From: a bacterium 1XD42-76
GTDB taxonomy: Bacteria; Bacillota; Clostridia; Lachnospirales; Lachnospiraceae
DNA length: 35,155 nucleotides
Assembly (NCBI GenBank): GCA_009917545.1
Contig: QZDW01000030.1
Coordinates: 1-35,155, forward strand
Reading direction: 5' to 3'
The translations under genes and the position numbers were made by a program. Shown piece by piece: positions 1 to 7,979 of this stretch. Under the pieces are notes generated by a model. That model ran no database searches and had not been told where the DNA came from. It was given only the letters and a program-made list of their open reading frames with translations. How positions within the stretch are numbered: position 1 is the first letter of the stretch; the number at the start of each line of letters is the position of its first letter.

Positions 1-63
1 TTTGAAAGCCTTTCATATCGGCAGCTTTGAGAGTTACCTCGGATAATTGGAAATCTCGGATAA

Positions 64-103
64 TGCGCCCTATCCGAGTTCTTGGATAGGGCGCACTTAT
101 TTT
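64..103. terminator. Perfect hairpin, possible terminator
   Basis: A 12-bp perfect stem (TGCGCCCTATCC at 64-75, its complement at 84-95) encloses an 8-base loop and is followed by a weak T-rich stretch. It could end transcription of a gene lying left of the window. The flanking bases 1-193 contain no reading frame I can support. A short stretch around 108-193 reads openly in one frame but resembles nothing I recognise. Confidence 0.5.
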
Positions 104-193
104 CCGTGACGATGGCATTTCTCGTGCGGTTTTGTTCGGCTATGTGGTGAAAGGGCGGCAGCAGAGAAAAGCACCTGACTTATTTGTGGACAG

Positions 194-298
194 TAAGGGG
201 CTGTCGGGAAGCGTTGTCAACGTACAATACATGGTTGTGCATTCTAATGTATCACAGCATGTATTGTGGGATGACAGCCATTTTCCGACAGCCCCTTA
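194..298. mobile_element. MITE-like inverted-repeat element
   Basis: Terminal inverted repeats TAAGGGGCTGTCGG (194-207) and its exact complement (285-298) bound a 105-bp segment with no coding capacity. A second inner pair, ACAATACATG (224-233) and CATGTATTGT (258-267), lets most of the element fold into one long hairpin. GGGGCTGTC-type ends are common on insertion sequences of Firmicutes, so a non-autonomous element or a collapsed IS is the best reading. A clear target duplication is not visible beyond the TA-containing ends. Confidence 0.55.
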
Positions 299-299
299 T

Positions 300-632
300 G
301 AGAAATAAAACCATCCTTCGAAAAATGCACTGATATGCTGCCAGGTTGATGAAATATTACAAGAGGTATACCTACGCCAACTTCACAGCGGATATGAGGC
401 TGGTGGAAGCCTGTGTATTCAAACCTAGCCGGCGGGGAGAGCTGTGCCATGTTGCGGATGTTTCCTTGCAGAGGTTCAGCCGGGAATTCCCTGAAGAAAG
501 GTGTATGGTTTGTACAATCGTATTGTTCATGATTATGAGAGAGCAGACCTCTGCCTTATTGGAGAGATTATCAGCGAGGACATTCTGGAGTTGAGGGACA
601 GAATAGAATCTTTTATTTGAATTGGACATCTT
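300..632. other. Decayed DNA, no supported gene
   Basis: There is an open frame of 82 codons at 346-594, but its translation resembles no family and it has no convincing ribosome site. In another frame, about 500-619 reads as a plausible protein end (YGLYNRIVHDYERADL and onward) stopping at TGA 618-620, with stops a little upstream. I read the stretch as the remains of a frameshifted gene. Confidence 0.35.
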
Positions 633-660
633 GAGCGGCCCTGATTGCTGGGCCGCTCGT
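633..660. terminator. GC-rich hairpin, possible terminator
   Basis: GAGCGGCCC (633-641) pairs with GGGCCGCTC (650-658) around an 8-base loop. It follows the decayed coding end at about 620. The T tract after it is poor, so termination is possible but not certain. Confidence 0.5.
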
Positions 661-738
661 TAAGTTTACACCAAGTGGTTTCGCGCGTCCAGACGTCAGG
701 ACGCAGCCATTGCATGTTATGTAAAATAGCCCCGCCGT

Positions 739-779
739 AGCCCGCAGGTTTCTGAAATAGCAGAGCCCGCGGGCTTTTT
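739..779 (+). terminator. Rho-independent terminator
   Basis: AGCCCGC (739-745) pairs with GCGGGCT (769-775), and the hairpin runs directly into TTTTT at 775-779. This is the classic arrangement for intrinsic termination on the + strand. No intact gene remains upstream. Confidence 0.6.
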
Positions 780-915
780 CAGGTTGTATGTGTTTCGTGA
801 GCAGCGGGGTGCCAATGCCAAAACTGGAGGAAGAGGAACTCCTGCTCAGAGTATGGGAGTGTGAGGATATTATTTGCATGATTTTCAGATATTTTTTGAT
901 ACTTTACTATATTGC

Positions 916-1063
916 AAAAAGTGTAGTTTTTGAGAAAAAAATTTTATGGTATATATTTACTAGAAAAAGAATTTAATTTTCTTGATTTTTTGACGATATT
1001 GTAATAAGATATATATGTTTTTATGTTCCATTTTCAATTCTCAAAAACTACACTTTTTGAGAA
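916..1063. repeat. Inverted operator-like repeats around a promoter
   Basis: A 21-bp sequence at 916-936 (AAAAAGTGTAGTTTTTGAGA plus one A) recurs as its exact reverse complement at 1038-1058. The right copy extends into a self-complementary hairpin at 1038-1063: 10-bp arms TTCTCAAAAA and TTTTTGAGAA around CTACAC. The roughly 100 bp between the copies is very AT-rich and contains a promoter-like sequence. The arrangement resembles paired operators or recombinase sites. No gene for a cognate protein is seen here. Confidence 0.5.
990..1017 (+). promoter_or_regulatory. Candidate sigma-A promoter
   Basis: TTGACG (990-995), a 16-base spacer and TATATG (1012-1017) resemble a housekeeping promoter. 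The expected transcription start would fall just before the inverted repeat at 1038-1063, so that repeat could work as an operator. There is no intact gene directly downstream, which suggests the original target has been lost. Confidence 0.35.
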
Positions 1064-1640
1064 TTTTAACGCTACCAATGGAAGCGGGAATGGAACCACT
1101 CATATGGTCATAGGAACAGCTTTCTGTCTGAATTCCGGTGATAAACCGGGATTTTACCGCGAGGAACGGACGGTGTGTTTATGATATACGCTGGCATGAA
1201 TCATGCAGCGATAGAAAAAGAATGGTCGGCATTAGAAGGCAGCGCAATGGCTGTGTATTGGATATGCCAGGACCCTGTGAACATGGTGGAAACTGATGTG
1301 CAGCATAGATTGTGGATGGATGATTAATGCGGTATACAGATATGAGGCTGTGAGGTAGCAGGGAGCGAAGTGGTAGTAACCGCATCATTCGAACAGGAGA
1401 TTTCCTTATTAGAGTGACCAATATGTCTTATTTAAAATGGGAAGGAAAATTAAATGTCCGTTTTATAAAAAGTGGTTAAAGTATATATACCTTATTTTAT
1501 AATTTGGGCGTCAAAATACAACAATCCCTTTGCGTTATAAAGCAGGGTATTCTGTAGCTTTTTGGTATACATGGAATGACTAGCCAATAGAAGTTTTGCC
1601 ATATCGTTCGCTTTTGATGATGCTGGTATACAGCAGATGC
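1064..1640. other. Gene-poor stretch
   Basis: No supported gene. One 48-codon frame at 1181-1327 starts at an ATGA overlap with the stop of a short preceding frame, which is a coupling-like signature, but the peptide resembles nothing I know. The rest shows frequent stops in all frames and looks like degraded coding DNA. Confidence 0.35.
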
Positions 1641-2084
1641 TAAGGAATTATCATTTTTAGAGAATATAGATTGTAAATCTCACTGCCTGATATTAGCCTG
1701 TACCAATCATGATATTTATGAAGAATTAAAAATAAGTATACAAAAGTATTTTATAGACGAAAATATAGCAGAGCTCTCTTCGATGGCCACTGTATCTGAG
1801 GCTTCTCAGGTCTGGTGGGAAACTAAAATAGGGAAGCATAGTTACGGATCAATATGTCGAGATCATTTACTGATAGAGTCTATAGGGGCATTTTAAAAGA
1901 TGTACCAGATTATGCAGTAGTGGCAGGAGTACCAGCCAGAGTTATAAGATATCGCTGTTCACCAGAAGAAATCAAAGCTCTAAACGAAATTGCATGGTGG
2001 GATTGGAGCGACAAAAAAATCAGTGAAAATTATGATGATCTTTATTTACTCGCAGATGAATTTATAAAAAGGCATTTAAAGTAA
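1640..2084 (+). pseudogene. Broken Rossmann/hexapeptide acetyltransferase
   Basis: The 5' part (about 1646-1886) translates without a start as a Rossmann-like tail followed by the first turn of a left-handed beta-helix (ETKIGKHSYGS). It then ends at a stop. The 3' part, in a different frame (1854-2084), gives the typical C-terminal end of an NodL/CatB/WbbJ-type acetyltransferase: KDVPDYAVVAGVPARVIRYR, then an IAWWDWSD helix. The central hexapeptide coils and the catalytic histidine region are missing, so this is a deletion plus frameshift remnant. The intact gene at 16446-17366 shows the same domain order and is a good model of what it once was. Confidence 0.7.
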
Positions 2085-2090
2085 ACCTTC

Positions 2091-2122
2091 CTGCGCCCAC
2101 AGGTGAGCGCGCCACCATGAAT
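2091..2122 (-). repeat. Inverted fragment of the element end at 3453
   Basis: The reverse complement of 2091-2122 matches 3453-3484 at 26 of 32 positions (shared core TGGCGCGCT and GTGGG). The two copies face each other around the gene at 2221-3153 and its debris. They may be ends of related insertion sequences. Confidence 0.4.
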
Positions 2123-2220
2123 AAAAGTAGTTCAGGCGCATTTGGTATCCCTGAACTTAGATCACCTGCGGAGATGGACTTTCAAAGTAAAGAGCTATCA
2201 AGAGAAAGGATAAATCAGCA

Positions 2221-3153
2221 GTGAGAGAGAAATGTATTATATGGGGAATGGGAAAGAATTATGAAACAATATTGAATCAAATTAATTTTGAGATATGTAA
2301 GGGAAATATAGAGATAGTAGCTATTGTATGTCGAAGTGATGACAGGTATTGTACATATAGAGATGGTTTTCCTGTTATTGTAAAAGAAGGTATACTTAAT
2401 GGAGTGAAGTTTGACTATATAATAGTTTCAAGTTCACAGTTTTATAAAGAGATAAAAATGGAAGCTGTCAGCTTAGGAGTATCAGAAAATAGAATTATCA
2501 ATGGAGAAGTATTTAAGATTCCTCTGTTCGATTTCGGACTATATTCCAGGCTGATTAAAAATCCGGTAACAATCATAACAGATGATTGCTGGGGCGGGTA
2601 TGTATATCATTATTTAGGTCTTGAATTTTCAAGCCCGCTAATTAATACATTTTGGGATAAAACAGAATATGCCAAATTTATCCAAAAGCCCCTGTTTTAT
2701 TTGGAAACGGATCTCTCAATGGTGCGGGAGGGCGATCTAAAAGCAGGCATTTATCCTATTGGAAGACTTGGAGAACAAGGAGATTATGTAGAAATATTAT
2801 TTGTACATTGCAGTAGTTTTGCAGAAGCAAAACAACAATGGGATAGGCGTAGAAAAAGGATTAATACAGAAAATATATTTGTAAAAATGGGATTTTCCAT
2901 GCCTGATCAAAATGCTCCATTATATATAAAAGCGTTTGCTGAATGCAGATACAGGAAAAGTTTATTTTATAACGGCGATGAAAACATTGAAGGAAAGATT
3001 TACACAGATCGCTTTATTTGGAGTGAAAGTAAAAAAGCAAGGGTAGATCATTATAACTATTTTGATTATATGCGTCTTGAGTATCCCAGTATTATCAACG
3101 TTTTGAAATTATTAAATGGCAATGAGGATTATTTAAGAGAAGGTTTGATATAG
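2221..3153 (+). CDS. DUF1919 protein with Rossmann-like N-terminus
   Basis: The protein has 310 residues. Residues 1-100 form a Rossmann-like module (CIIWGMGKNYE, then DYIIVSSSQFYKEI). Residues about 110-310 match the DUF1919 family seen in exopolysaccharide clusters: TIITDDCWGGYVYHYLGLEFSSP, with YPIGRL, then WDRRRKRIN. DUF1919 proteins are thought to act in polysaccharide assembly, possibly as glycosyltransferases, but no reaction is established. The start is GTG at 2221 with AAAGGA about 11 bases upstream. The gene is markedly AT-rich compared with the operon at 5035. The DNA of its last 200 bases is repeated, broken, at 13557-13752. Confidence 0.75.
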   Translation: MREKCIIWGMGKNYETILNQINFEICKGNIEIVAIVCRSDDRYCTYRDGFPVIVKEGILNGVKFDYIIVSSSQFYKEIKMEAVSLGVSENRIINGEVFKIPLFDFGLYSRLIKNPVTIITDDCWGGYVYHYLGLEFSSPLINTFWDKTEYAKFIQKPLFYLETDLSMVREGDLKAGIYPIGRLGEQGDYVEILFVHCSSFAEAKQQWDRRRKRINTENIFVKMGFSMPDQNAPLYIKAFAECRYRKSLFYNGDENIEGKIYTDRFIWSESKKARVDHYNYFDYMRLEYPSIINVLKLLNGNEDYLREGLI

Positions 3154-3159
3154 AGAAGT

Positions 3160-3362
3160 GTTTTTAACTATAGTTCATGCAGTAATACTTTGCAGCCCAT
3201 ATATAATGCATTGTTAAGAAAAAATCCTAAAAATGTTTTGGATATAGGCTATGATAATGGTGTAATTTTACCCCTTTTGGATATTTTTAATGTATTTTCT
3301 GGCTCCTATGATATTCTACCCCACAGGAAGAAGGAATTTCTTGATAAATCCCAGGCGAAACA
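3160..3362 (+). pseudogene. Methyltransferase-like fragment
   Basis: Translation of about 3190-3360 gives IYNALLRKNPKNVLDIGYDN and then about 30 further residues. The VLDIGxxxG pattern resembles motif I of a class I S-adenosylmethionine-dependent methyltransferase. Upstream N-terminal and downstream catalytic parts are absent, and the frame runs into unrelated element-like DNA at about 3360. Open to 3486 but best read as a truncated remnant. Confidence 0.45.
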
Positions 3363-3545
3363 ATGTGTGAATCATATCTTACCCGAGAGTGGTGAGTCCC
3401 ATTCTATCCCGTTATCTGCACATCAGCCGGAGGCTCATAGTAAGCCCCCTTCATTCATGATGGCGCGCTTACTCGTGGGTGCATGAAAGTTTGCGATCAA
3501 GAAGGGACTTAGGAATGCTCCGAAAAGCGGAGCCCCCGTTCATTG
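3362..3545 (+). mobile_element. Possible IS200/IS605-type right end
   Basis: This stretch carries several short palindromes, ending with GCTCCG (3517-3522) and CGGAGC (3528-3533) around AAAAG, then CCCCGTTCATTGG. A terminal hairpin followed by unpaired DNA is how IS200/IS605 (TnpB/IscB-type) elements end, where the guide RNA scaffold overlaps the right end. No transposase or tnpB gene remains. A related inverted piece sits at 2091-2122. The assignment rests on structure and memory of similar ends, not on a database match. Confidence 0.35.
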
Positions 3546-3872
3546 GATATCAGAAACAATAGAAATATAATATAGGGAAAACAGTCTGGCTGGAATGATG
3601 GAATTTGGAATCCTTAAGGATATAAAAGCTGGAACAGGAAAAATGCATTTAACAGAATTGTGGGAGATGGGGTATTCCATCAAATCCCTTGATGAAAAGA
3701 AGTTTATATAATTGGTAGATGAGGCAGTGAGACTCTGAGTTATGGACGTAGGATTGTTGTATTAGGATTAGATAAGAGTTACCGAATATATGATAAACTT
3801 TTGGACTCGATAGAGTTTCTGGGAAAGAGTATGGGATTACTATATGCCATGAGTTTTTGAAAAAGGTATGGG
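3546..3872. pseudogene. Unrecognised decayed coding DNA
   Basis: About 330 bases show short open pieces in different frames, for example an uninterrupted run from about 3596 to 3708 (MMEFGILKDIKAGTGK onward) and a second from about 3738 to 3860 with a Rossmann-like strand (RIVVLGLDKSYRIYDKLL). Stops separate them. I cannot name the original gene or genes. Confidence 0.35.
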
Positions 3873-5015
3873 GTGAATATAGTGGAATTAGTAGAAGATT
3901 TGAATACAATTGTTAGAAAAGATATAAATAGATTTATAGATTTAGTCTTGGGAAAACCAAAACCAGATATTACATTTATGACGAAATCTGATGGTTATAT
4001 GTATTTTGTACCAACGAATTATAATGCATTGTTTTCCGTAGATTTATCTACTGGAAAATGCGATTTAAAGTGTGTTTTTGGGAATGAAAAATTGTATGAA
4101 AATTTTTCGGGAAACGCTTTTTGCCATAATGGATATGTAATAATATGTCCATTTAATTTTTGTAAAATCCACATATGGAACATAGAAGAAGCACGGGAAG
4201 AAAAATTAAAGATAACTGAAAGGAAATCAGAAGAACCTGCTTATTTACCTCGTGTAATAGTTGCGAATGAGAGTGTGCTTTTTTTCCCATCATTATCTAA
4301 AGATTTATATTCGCTGGATATAGATACATGGAAAGTAGAAAAGATACTTGATATTTATAAATGCTTTTTGAGCTTTAATGGTAATGGATATACGGTATTT
4401 TCAAGAGATTCCGGGTATATCTATAAAAATAAAATATATTTTTCCATGTCAGATGCACATTATGTGGCAGAATACGATATTTTACGAAATGAGATTATGT
4501 TTTATGAGCTGGATTTAGAAGATCAGATTATCCTTTCAGATGGAGTTGAGAACTCCCTATATATGCTAAGTGATGCAGGAATAATTTATGAATGGAATAT
4601 TAATGATCATAAATTGGATAAGAAAACAAAGGTTACATATAGTAATTTTAATCTTCTAAGAATTCAAAGTACGGCAAGAAGCAATGATAGTTTATACTAT
4701 ATGGCTCCAAATGATAAATTTGGAATAGAATATAATATTAGATTAAATTCAGCAAGAATAGGAAATTATAGTGAATTATTTAAATTTCAACATACCGATA
4801 GCTGTGAATATCATTTTGCATTGCAGGATTCAGACAAAAAATTATATTTCATATCAAATGCTTATGAGTTATTAATTTTTGATTTAGGAAGCAAACGATA
4901 TAGTAATATAAACCTGCATTTTGATGATGAACAGCTTAGGATGCTATATTTTTTGCAAACCGCCCATGAGCAGAAGGATAGTAACATAGGCAGAACCATA
5001 TATCAGACGATCTGA
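3873..5015 (+). CDS. Propeller-like hypothetical protein
   Basis: A 380-residue soluble protein without signal peptide or membrane segment. After a helical start (about residues 1-30) the sequence shows repeated beta-strand blocks of the type YMYFVPTNYNALFSVDLSTG, VLFFPSLSKDLYSLDIDTW, KIYFSMSDAHYVAEYDI, LYFISNAYELLIFDL, spaced some 45-55 residues apart. That is the pattern of a six- or seven-bladed beta-propeller without clear WD40 or Kelch signatures. The start is GTG with AAAGG upstream; a GTG three codons later is an alternative. It lies 19 bases before the next gene, so it may be the first gene of that operon, though it is much more AT-rich. A role in recognising a glycan or carrier is only a guess. 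Confidence 0.6.
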   Translation: MNIVELVEDLNTIVRKDINRFIDLVLGKPKPDITFMTKSDGYMYFVPTNYNALFSVDLSTGKCDLKCVFGNEKLYENFSGNAFCHNGYVIICPFNFCKIHIWNIEEAREEKLKITERKSEEPAYLPRVIVANESVLFFPSLSKDLYSLDIDTWKVEKILDIYKCFLSFNGNGYTVFSRDSGYIYKNKIYFSMSDAHYVAEYDILRNEIMFYELDLEDQIILSDGVENSLYMLSDAGIIYEWNINDHKLDKKTKVTYSNFNLLRIQSTARSNDSLYYMAPNDKFGIEYNIRLNSARIGNYSELFKFQHTDSCEYHFALQDSDKKLYFISNAYELLIFDLGSKRYSNINLHFDDEQLRMLYFLQTAHEQKDSNIGRTIYQTI

Positions 5016-5034
5016 TGTTGGAGAGGTAACGGCA

Positions 5035-6330
5035 ATGGAAAAAACAGAGCTGACAGGAAAAGCCATGTATGATCTGGCAAAAAGGATATTTCCCATATAT
5101 CGGAGCATTACAGGCGACGGCGTAAGAACGACGCTGCAGATTCTCAAGGACGTATGCAAGGAACTGCGGATTTGCGAAATAGAGAGCGGGAAACGGGTTT
5201 TTGATTGGACAATCCCTAACGAGTGGCATATAGAAGAAGCCTACATTGAGAATGAAGCAGGGATAAGGATTGTAGATTTTAATGAAAACAACCTTCACGT
5301 GGTAGGGTATTCAACCCCTGTAGACCGATGGGTGGAACGGGAGGAGCTGCTTTCTTATCTTTACACACAGCCGGACCAGCCGGATGTGATTCCCTATGTG
5401 ACCTCATACTATACCGAACGGTATGGGTTCTGCATGACGGAGGATAGGAAGAACCGCTTAGAGCCGGGAAGATATCATATGGTGGTGAAGAGCCGCCTGT
5501 TCCCAGGTTGCATGAACTGGGGAGAACTGTTACTAAAAGGGGAAACAGAGGAGGAAGTGTGCTTTTCCACTAATATCTGCCATCCAGGTCTTGGAAACAA
5601 TGAAACATCAGGGCCGGTGGTCCTCATCCACCTCGCCAAATGGCTCTCCTCTTTGGAACACAGAAGATATACATACCGGTTTTTATTCCTGCCGGAAACG
5701 ATCGGCTCGATTGCCTATCTGTCCCAAAACCTGGAGCATATGCAGAACTACGTCAAAGCGGGATTTGTCGTAACGTGCGTGGGCGACGATCATCACTACT
5801 CTTATATTGAATCACGGAAAGGGAATACATTAGCAGACAGACTGCTGAAACATGTTTTGAAATGGAGTTGCCCGGAATTTCAGGAGTATTCTTTCTTAAA
5901 ACGAGGGTCGGATGAAAGGCAGTATTGTGCTCCGGGGGTGGATCTGCCGTTCTGTGTGTTTTGCAGGAGCAAATTTCACGAGTATAAGGAGTATCATACA
6001 TCAAAGGACGATTTGAATTTTATATCGGCAGACGGACTGGAGCATTCTTTCCTTGTATTGCAGAACGTCGTAAGCCTGCTGGAAAAAAACAGAAAATACA
6101 GAATGAAGATATTGTGTGAACCCCAGCTTGGTAAAAGGGGGCTTTACCCCACGATAAGCCAGAAAAATACATATGGTGATATCAGGAAAATACAAGATTT
6201 TATCGCTTATGCAGATGGTTGTCTGGATTTTATTGATGTATGTGAAACGATACGGCAGTCAGCCGTCGAAATGCTTCCGGTTTTGGAGCGGTTGATAAAA
6301 GAGGGGCTGATAGAAGCTTTAGAAGAGTGA
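5035..6330 (+). CDS. DUF4910/M28-like aminopeptidase-fold protein
   Basis: The 431-residue protein matches the DUF4910/DUF2172 family of M28-like (Zn aminopeptidase fold) proteins that are common in polysaccharide clusters. An N-terminal helical region (LFPIYRSITGDG type) precedes the catalytic-like core. H183 sits in CHPGLGNNETSGP, E221 in LPETIGS and H321 in EYHTSKDDL. A C-terminal winged-helix-like part follows (about 345-431). The family usually shows HPSLANDNLSG, in which Asp bridges the metals; here that Asp is N189. Activity on an amide bond of the sugar is plausible but may be altered. A start at ATG 5035 is supported by GAGAGG upstream. The next gene begins 14 bases after the stop, so the two are probably cotranscribed. 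Confidence 0.8.
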   Translation: MEKTELTGKAMYDLAKRIFPIYRSITGDGVRTTLQILKDVCKELRICEIESGKRVFDWTIPNEWHIEEAYIENEAGIRIVDFNENNLHVVGYSTPVDRWVEREELLSYLYTQPDQPDVIPYVTSYYTERYGFCMTEDRKNRLEPGRYHMVVKSRLFPGCMNWGELLLKGETEEEVCFSTNICHPGLGNNETSGPVVLIHLAKWLSSLEHRRYTYRFLFLPETIGSIAYLSQNLEHMQNYVKAGFVVTCVGDDHHYSYIESRKGNTLADRLLKHVLKWSCPEFQEYSFLKRGSDERQYCAPGVDLPFCVFCRSKFHEYKEYHTSKDDLNFISADGLEHSFLVLQNVVSLLEKNRKYRMKILCEPQLGKRGLYPTISQKNTYGDIRKIQDFIAYADGCLDFIDVCETIRQSAVEMLPVLERLIKEGLIEALEE

Positions 6331-6344
6331 CAGGGAGGGGCTTA

Positions 6345-7979
6345 ATGAAATGTTTGATTGTGATTCCGGCAAGGGGGAAATCCAAAGGAATCCCTAAGAA
6401 AAACCTGCGGATCATGAATGGATATCCTTTAATCTATTACAGCATTCAGAACGCTTTGAGCCTGAAAGAACATTATGATGTCGATGTAGCGGTCGATACG
6501 GATGATGCAGAGATCGCAGAGGTAGCAGGCATGTATGGCGCAGAAACCATTATGCGGCCAAAAGAACTGTCGGGAGATCATGTCACGCTGGATCCGGTTA
6601 TCTATCATGCCGTGACAGAAGCAGAGCGGGAAAAGGGCATCCGCTATGATTTCGTCATGACGATGCAGCCTACGTCGCCAACCTTGAAAGCAGATTCCCT
6701 GAGACAGGCGGTAAAATATTTTCTGGAAACAGGAACCGATACCCTGCTGAGCGTATACAATGAGCCGCACTTATCATGGACGAAAGAGGGGCAGAGTTTC
6801 CAGCCGCAATACCAAAAGCGTGTGAACCGGCAGTGGCTTCCGCCGCATTATAAAGAGACAGGCGGTTTTCTGCTTGCAAAGAGAGACTGTGTATTGGAGA
6901 ATAGCCGTATCGGGGAAAGAGTGGGCGTTTTTGAACTGTCTGAGACAGAAGCGGTTGATATTGACAGTGATATGGACTGGAAATTATGCGAAAGCATCTT
7001 GAAAAAGAAACGGATTCTTTTGAGAGCCGACGGGGAAGAACGGCTGGGAATGGGACATATTTACCGATGCCTTTCCCTTGCATACTGTCTGACGGGTCAT
7101 GATATCTTGTTCGTAACAAATGAAAGTTATACCCTTGGACTTAACCGGATAAAGGATTCCTTTTTCCATTTCCGGACAATCCGCAGGAATCAGGATATCT
7201 TTGAAATTATAGAGGAATTTAAACCGGATATTGTCGTTAATGATATTCTGGACACCGATGCGGAGTATATTTCCAGGCTGAAGGAAACGGTGGCGCGCGT
7301 CGTCAATTTTGAAGATAAAGGCACGGGGACAGGATATGCGGACTGTGTCATCAATGCGCTTTATGGAGGAAAGCCGGAAAGGAACGTTTACAGCGGCTTT
7401 GAATACTATTTTATCCGGGACGAATTCCTGCAGACGCCGCCAAAGAAGTTTTCCGCACAGGTAAGAAATGTTGTGGTTCTGTTTGGGGGAAGCGACCCAA
7501 GCGATCTGACGAGAAAAGTATACCCGATCCTGCAGGAGATATCACAGGAAAATCCCGGGATGGAATTTCATATCATAACAGGATTTGGATATCAGCATAA
7601 AGACGAGATCAAAGAGGATATAGTGCGCCGTATTTTTGTCCATCATGACGTAAAAAGAGTGAGCTCCTACATGAAACAGGCCGATCTGGCGCTTACCTCG
7701 CAGGGCAGAACGATCTATGAATGCGCCTGCATGGGGGTGCCGGCAGTCGTGCTTGCACAAAACAGGCGGGAGACAGAACATGTATTTGCAAGCATTGTAA
7801 ATGGATTTATTAATCTCGGGATTGGCGCTGAGCAGGACGATACGGCGATAAAAAACACGATAAACTGGCTGATCCATACGCCGTCGGTCCGGGAGGAAAT
7901 GCATAGGCTGTTAATCAGCAAAGATTTTAGGCAGGGGCAGGACAGAGTTATAAAATTGATATTAGGTGAGGAACTATGA
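6345..7979 (+). CDS. CMP-nonulosonate synthetase / PseG-like hydrolase fusion
   Basis: This 544-residue protein joins two steps of nonulosonic acid synthesis. Residues 1-215 are a NeuA/PseF/LegF-type cytidylyltransferase that activates the sugar with CTP: IPARGKSKGIPKKN nucleotide loop, VDTDDAEIA, QPTSPT. Residues about 222-544 resemble PseG, the GT-B-fold hydrolase that releases UDP from a 2,4-diamino sugar before the NeuB step: RADGEERLGMGHIYRC with the conserved His (H238), LFGGSDPSD, then TSQGRTIYECACMGVPAVV. The ATG at 6345 is preferred because GGGAGGGG lies just upstream; a GTG at 6327 would overlap the previous stop and lacks such a site. Its stop overlaps the ATG of the next gene (ATGA). 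Dehydratase and PLP aminotransferase genes that would make the substrate are not in the window. Confidence 0.88.
   Translation: MKCLIVIPARGKSKGIPKKNLRIMNGYPLIYYSIQNALSLKEHYDVDVAVDTDDAEIAEVAGMYGAETIMRPKELSGDHVTLDPVIYHAVTEAEREKGIRYDFVMTMQPTSPTLKADSLRQAVKYFLETGTDTLLSVYNEPHLSWTKEGQSFQPQYQKRVNRQWLPPHYKETGGFLLAKRDCVLENSRIGERVGVFELSETEAVDIDSDMDWKLCESILKKKRILLRADGEERLGMGHIYRCLSLAYCLTGHDILFVTNESYTLGLNRIKDSFFHFRTIRRNQDIFEIIEEFKPDIVVNDILDTDAEYISRLKETVARVVNFEDKGTGTGYADCVINALYGGKPERNVYSGFEYYFIRDEFLQTPPKKFSAQVRNVVVLFGGSDPSDLTRKVYPILQEISQENPGMEFHIITGFGYQHKDEIKEDIVRRIFVHHDVKRVSSYMKQADLALTSQGRTIYECACMGVPAVVLAQNRRETEHVFASIVNGFINLGIGAEQDDTAIKNTINWLIHTPSVREEMHRLLISKDFRQGQDRVIKLILGEEL

Noticed and set aside
1-298. 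CRISPR-like repeats
   Set aside because: The repeats are inverted, occur in single pairs and lack regular spacers, so they are hairpins and mobile-element ends. No CRISPR array or cas gene was seen anywhere in the window.
788-976. 62-codon open frame on the + strand
   Set aside because: It starts in a terminator tail, runs into the AT-rich repeat region and gives a low-complexity peptide without a family match.
3190-3486. 98-codon frame as one intact gene
   Set aside because: Only the first part looks like protein; the second half is translation of element-like palindromic DNA, and no ribosome site precedes it.
6429-7119. Long minus-strand open frames opposite the synthetase/PseG gene
   Set aside because: They lie opposite a clear + strand gene with strong motifs and encode no recognisable protein; they arise from codon bias.
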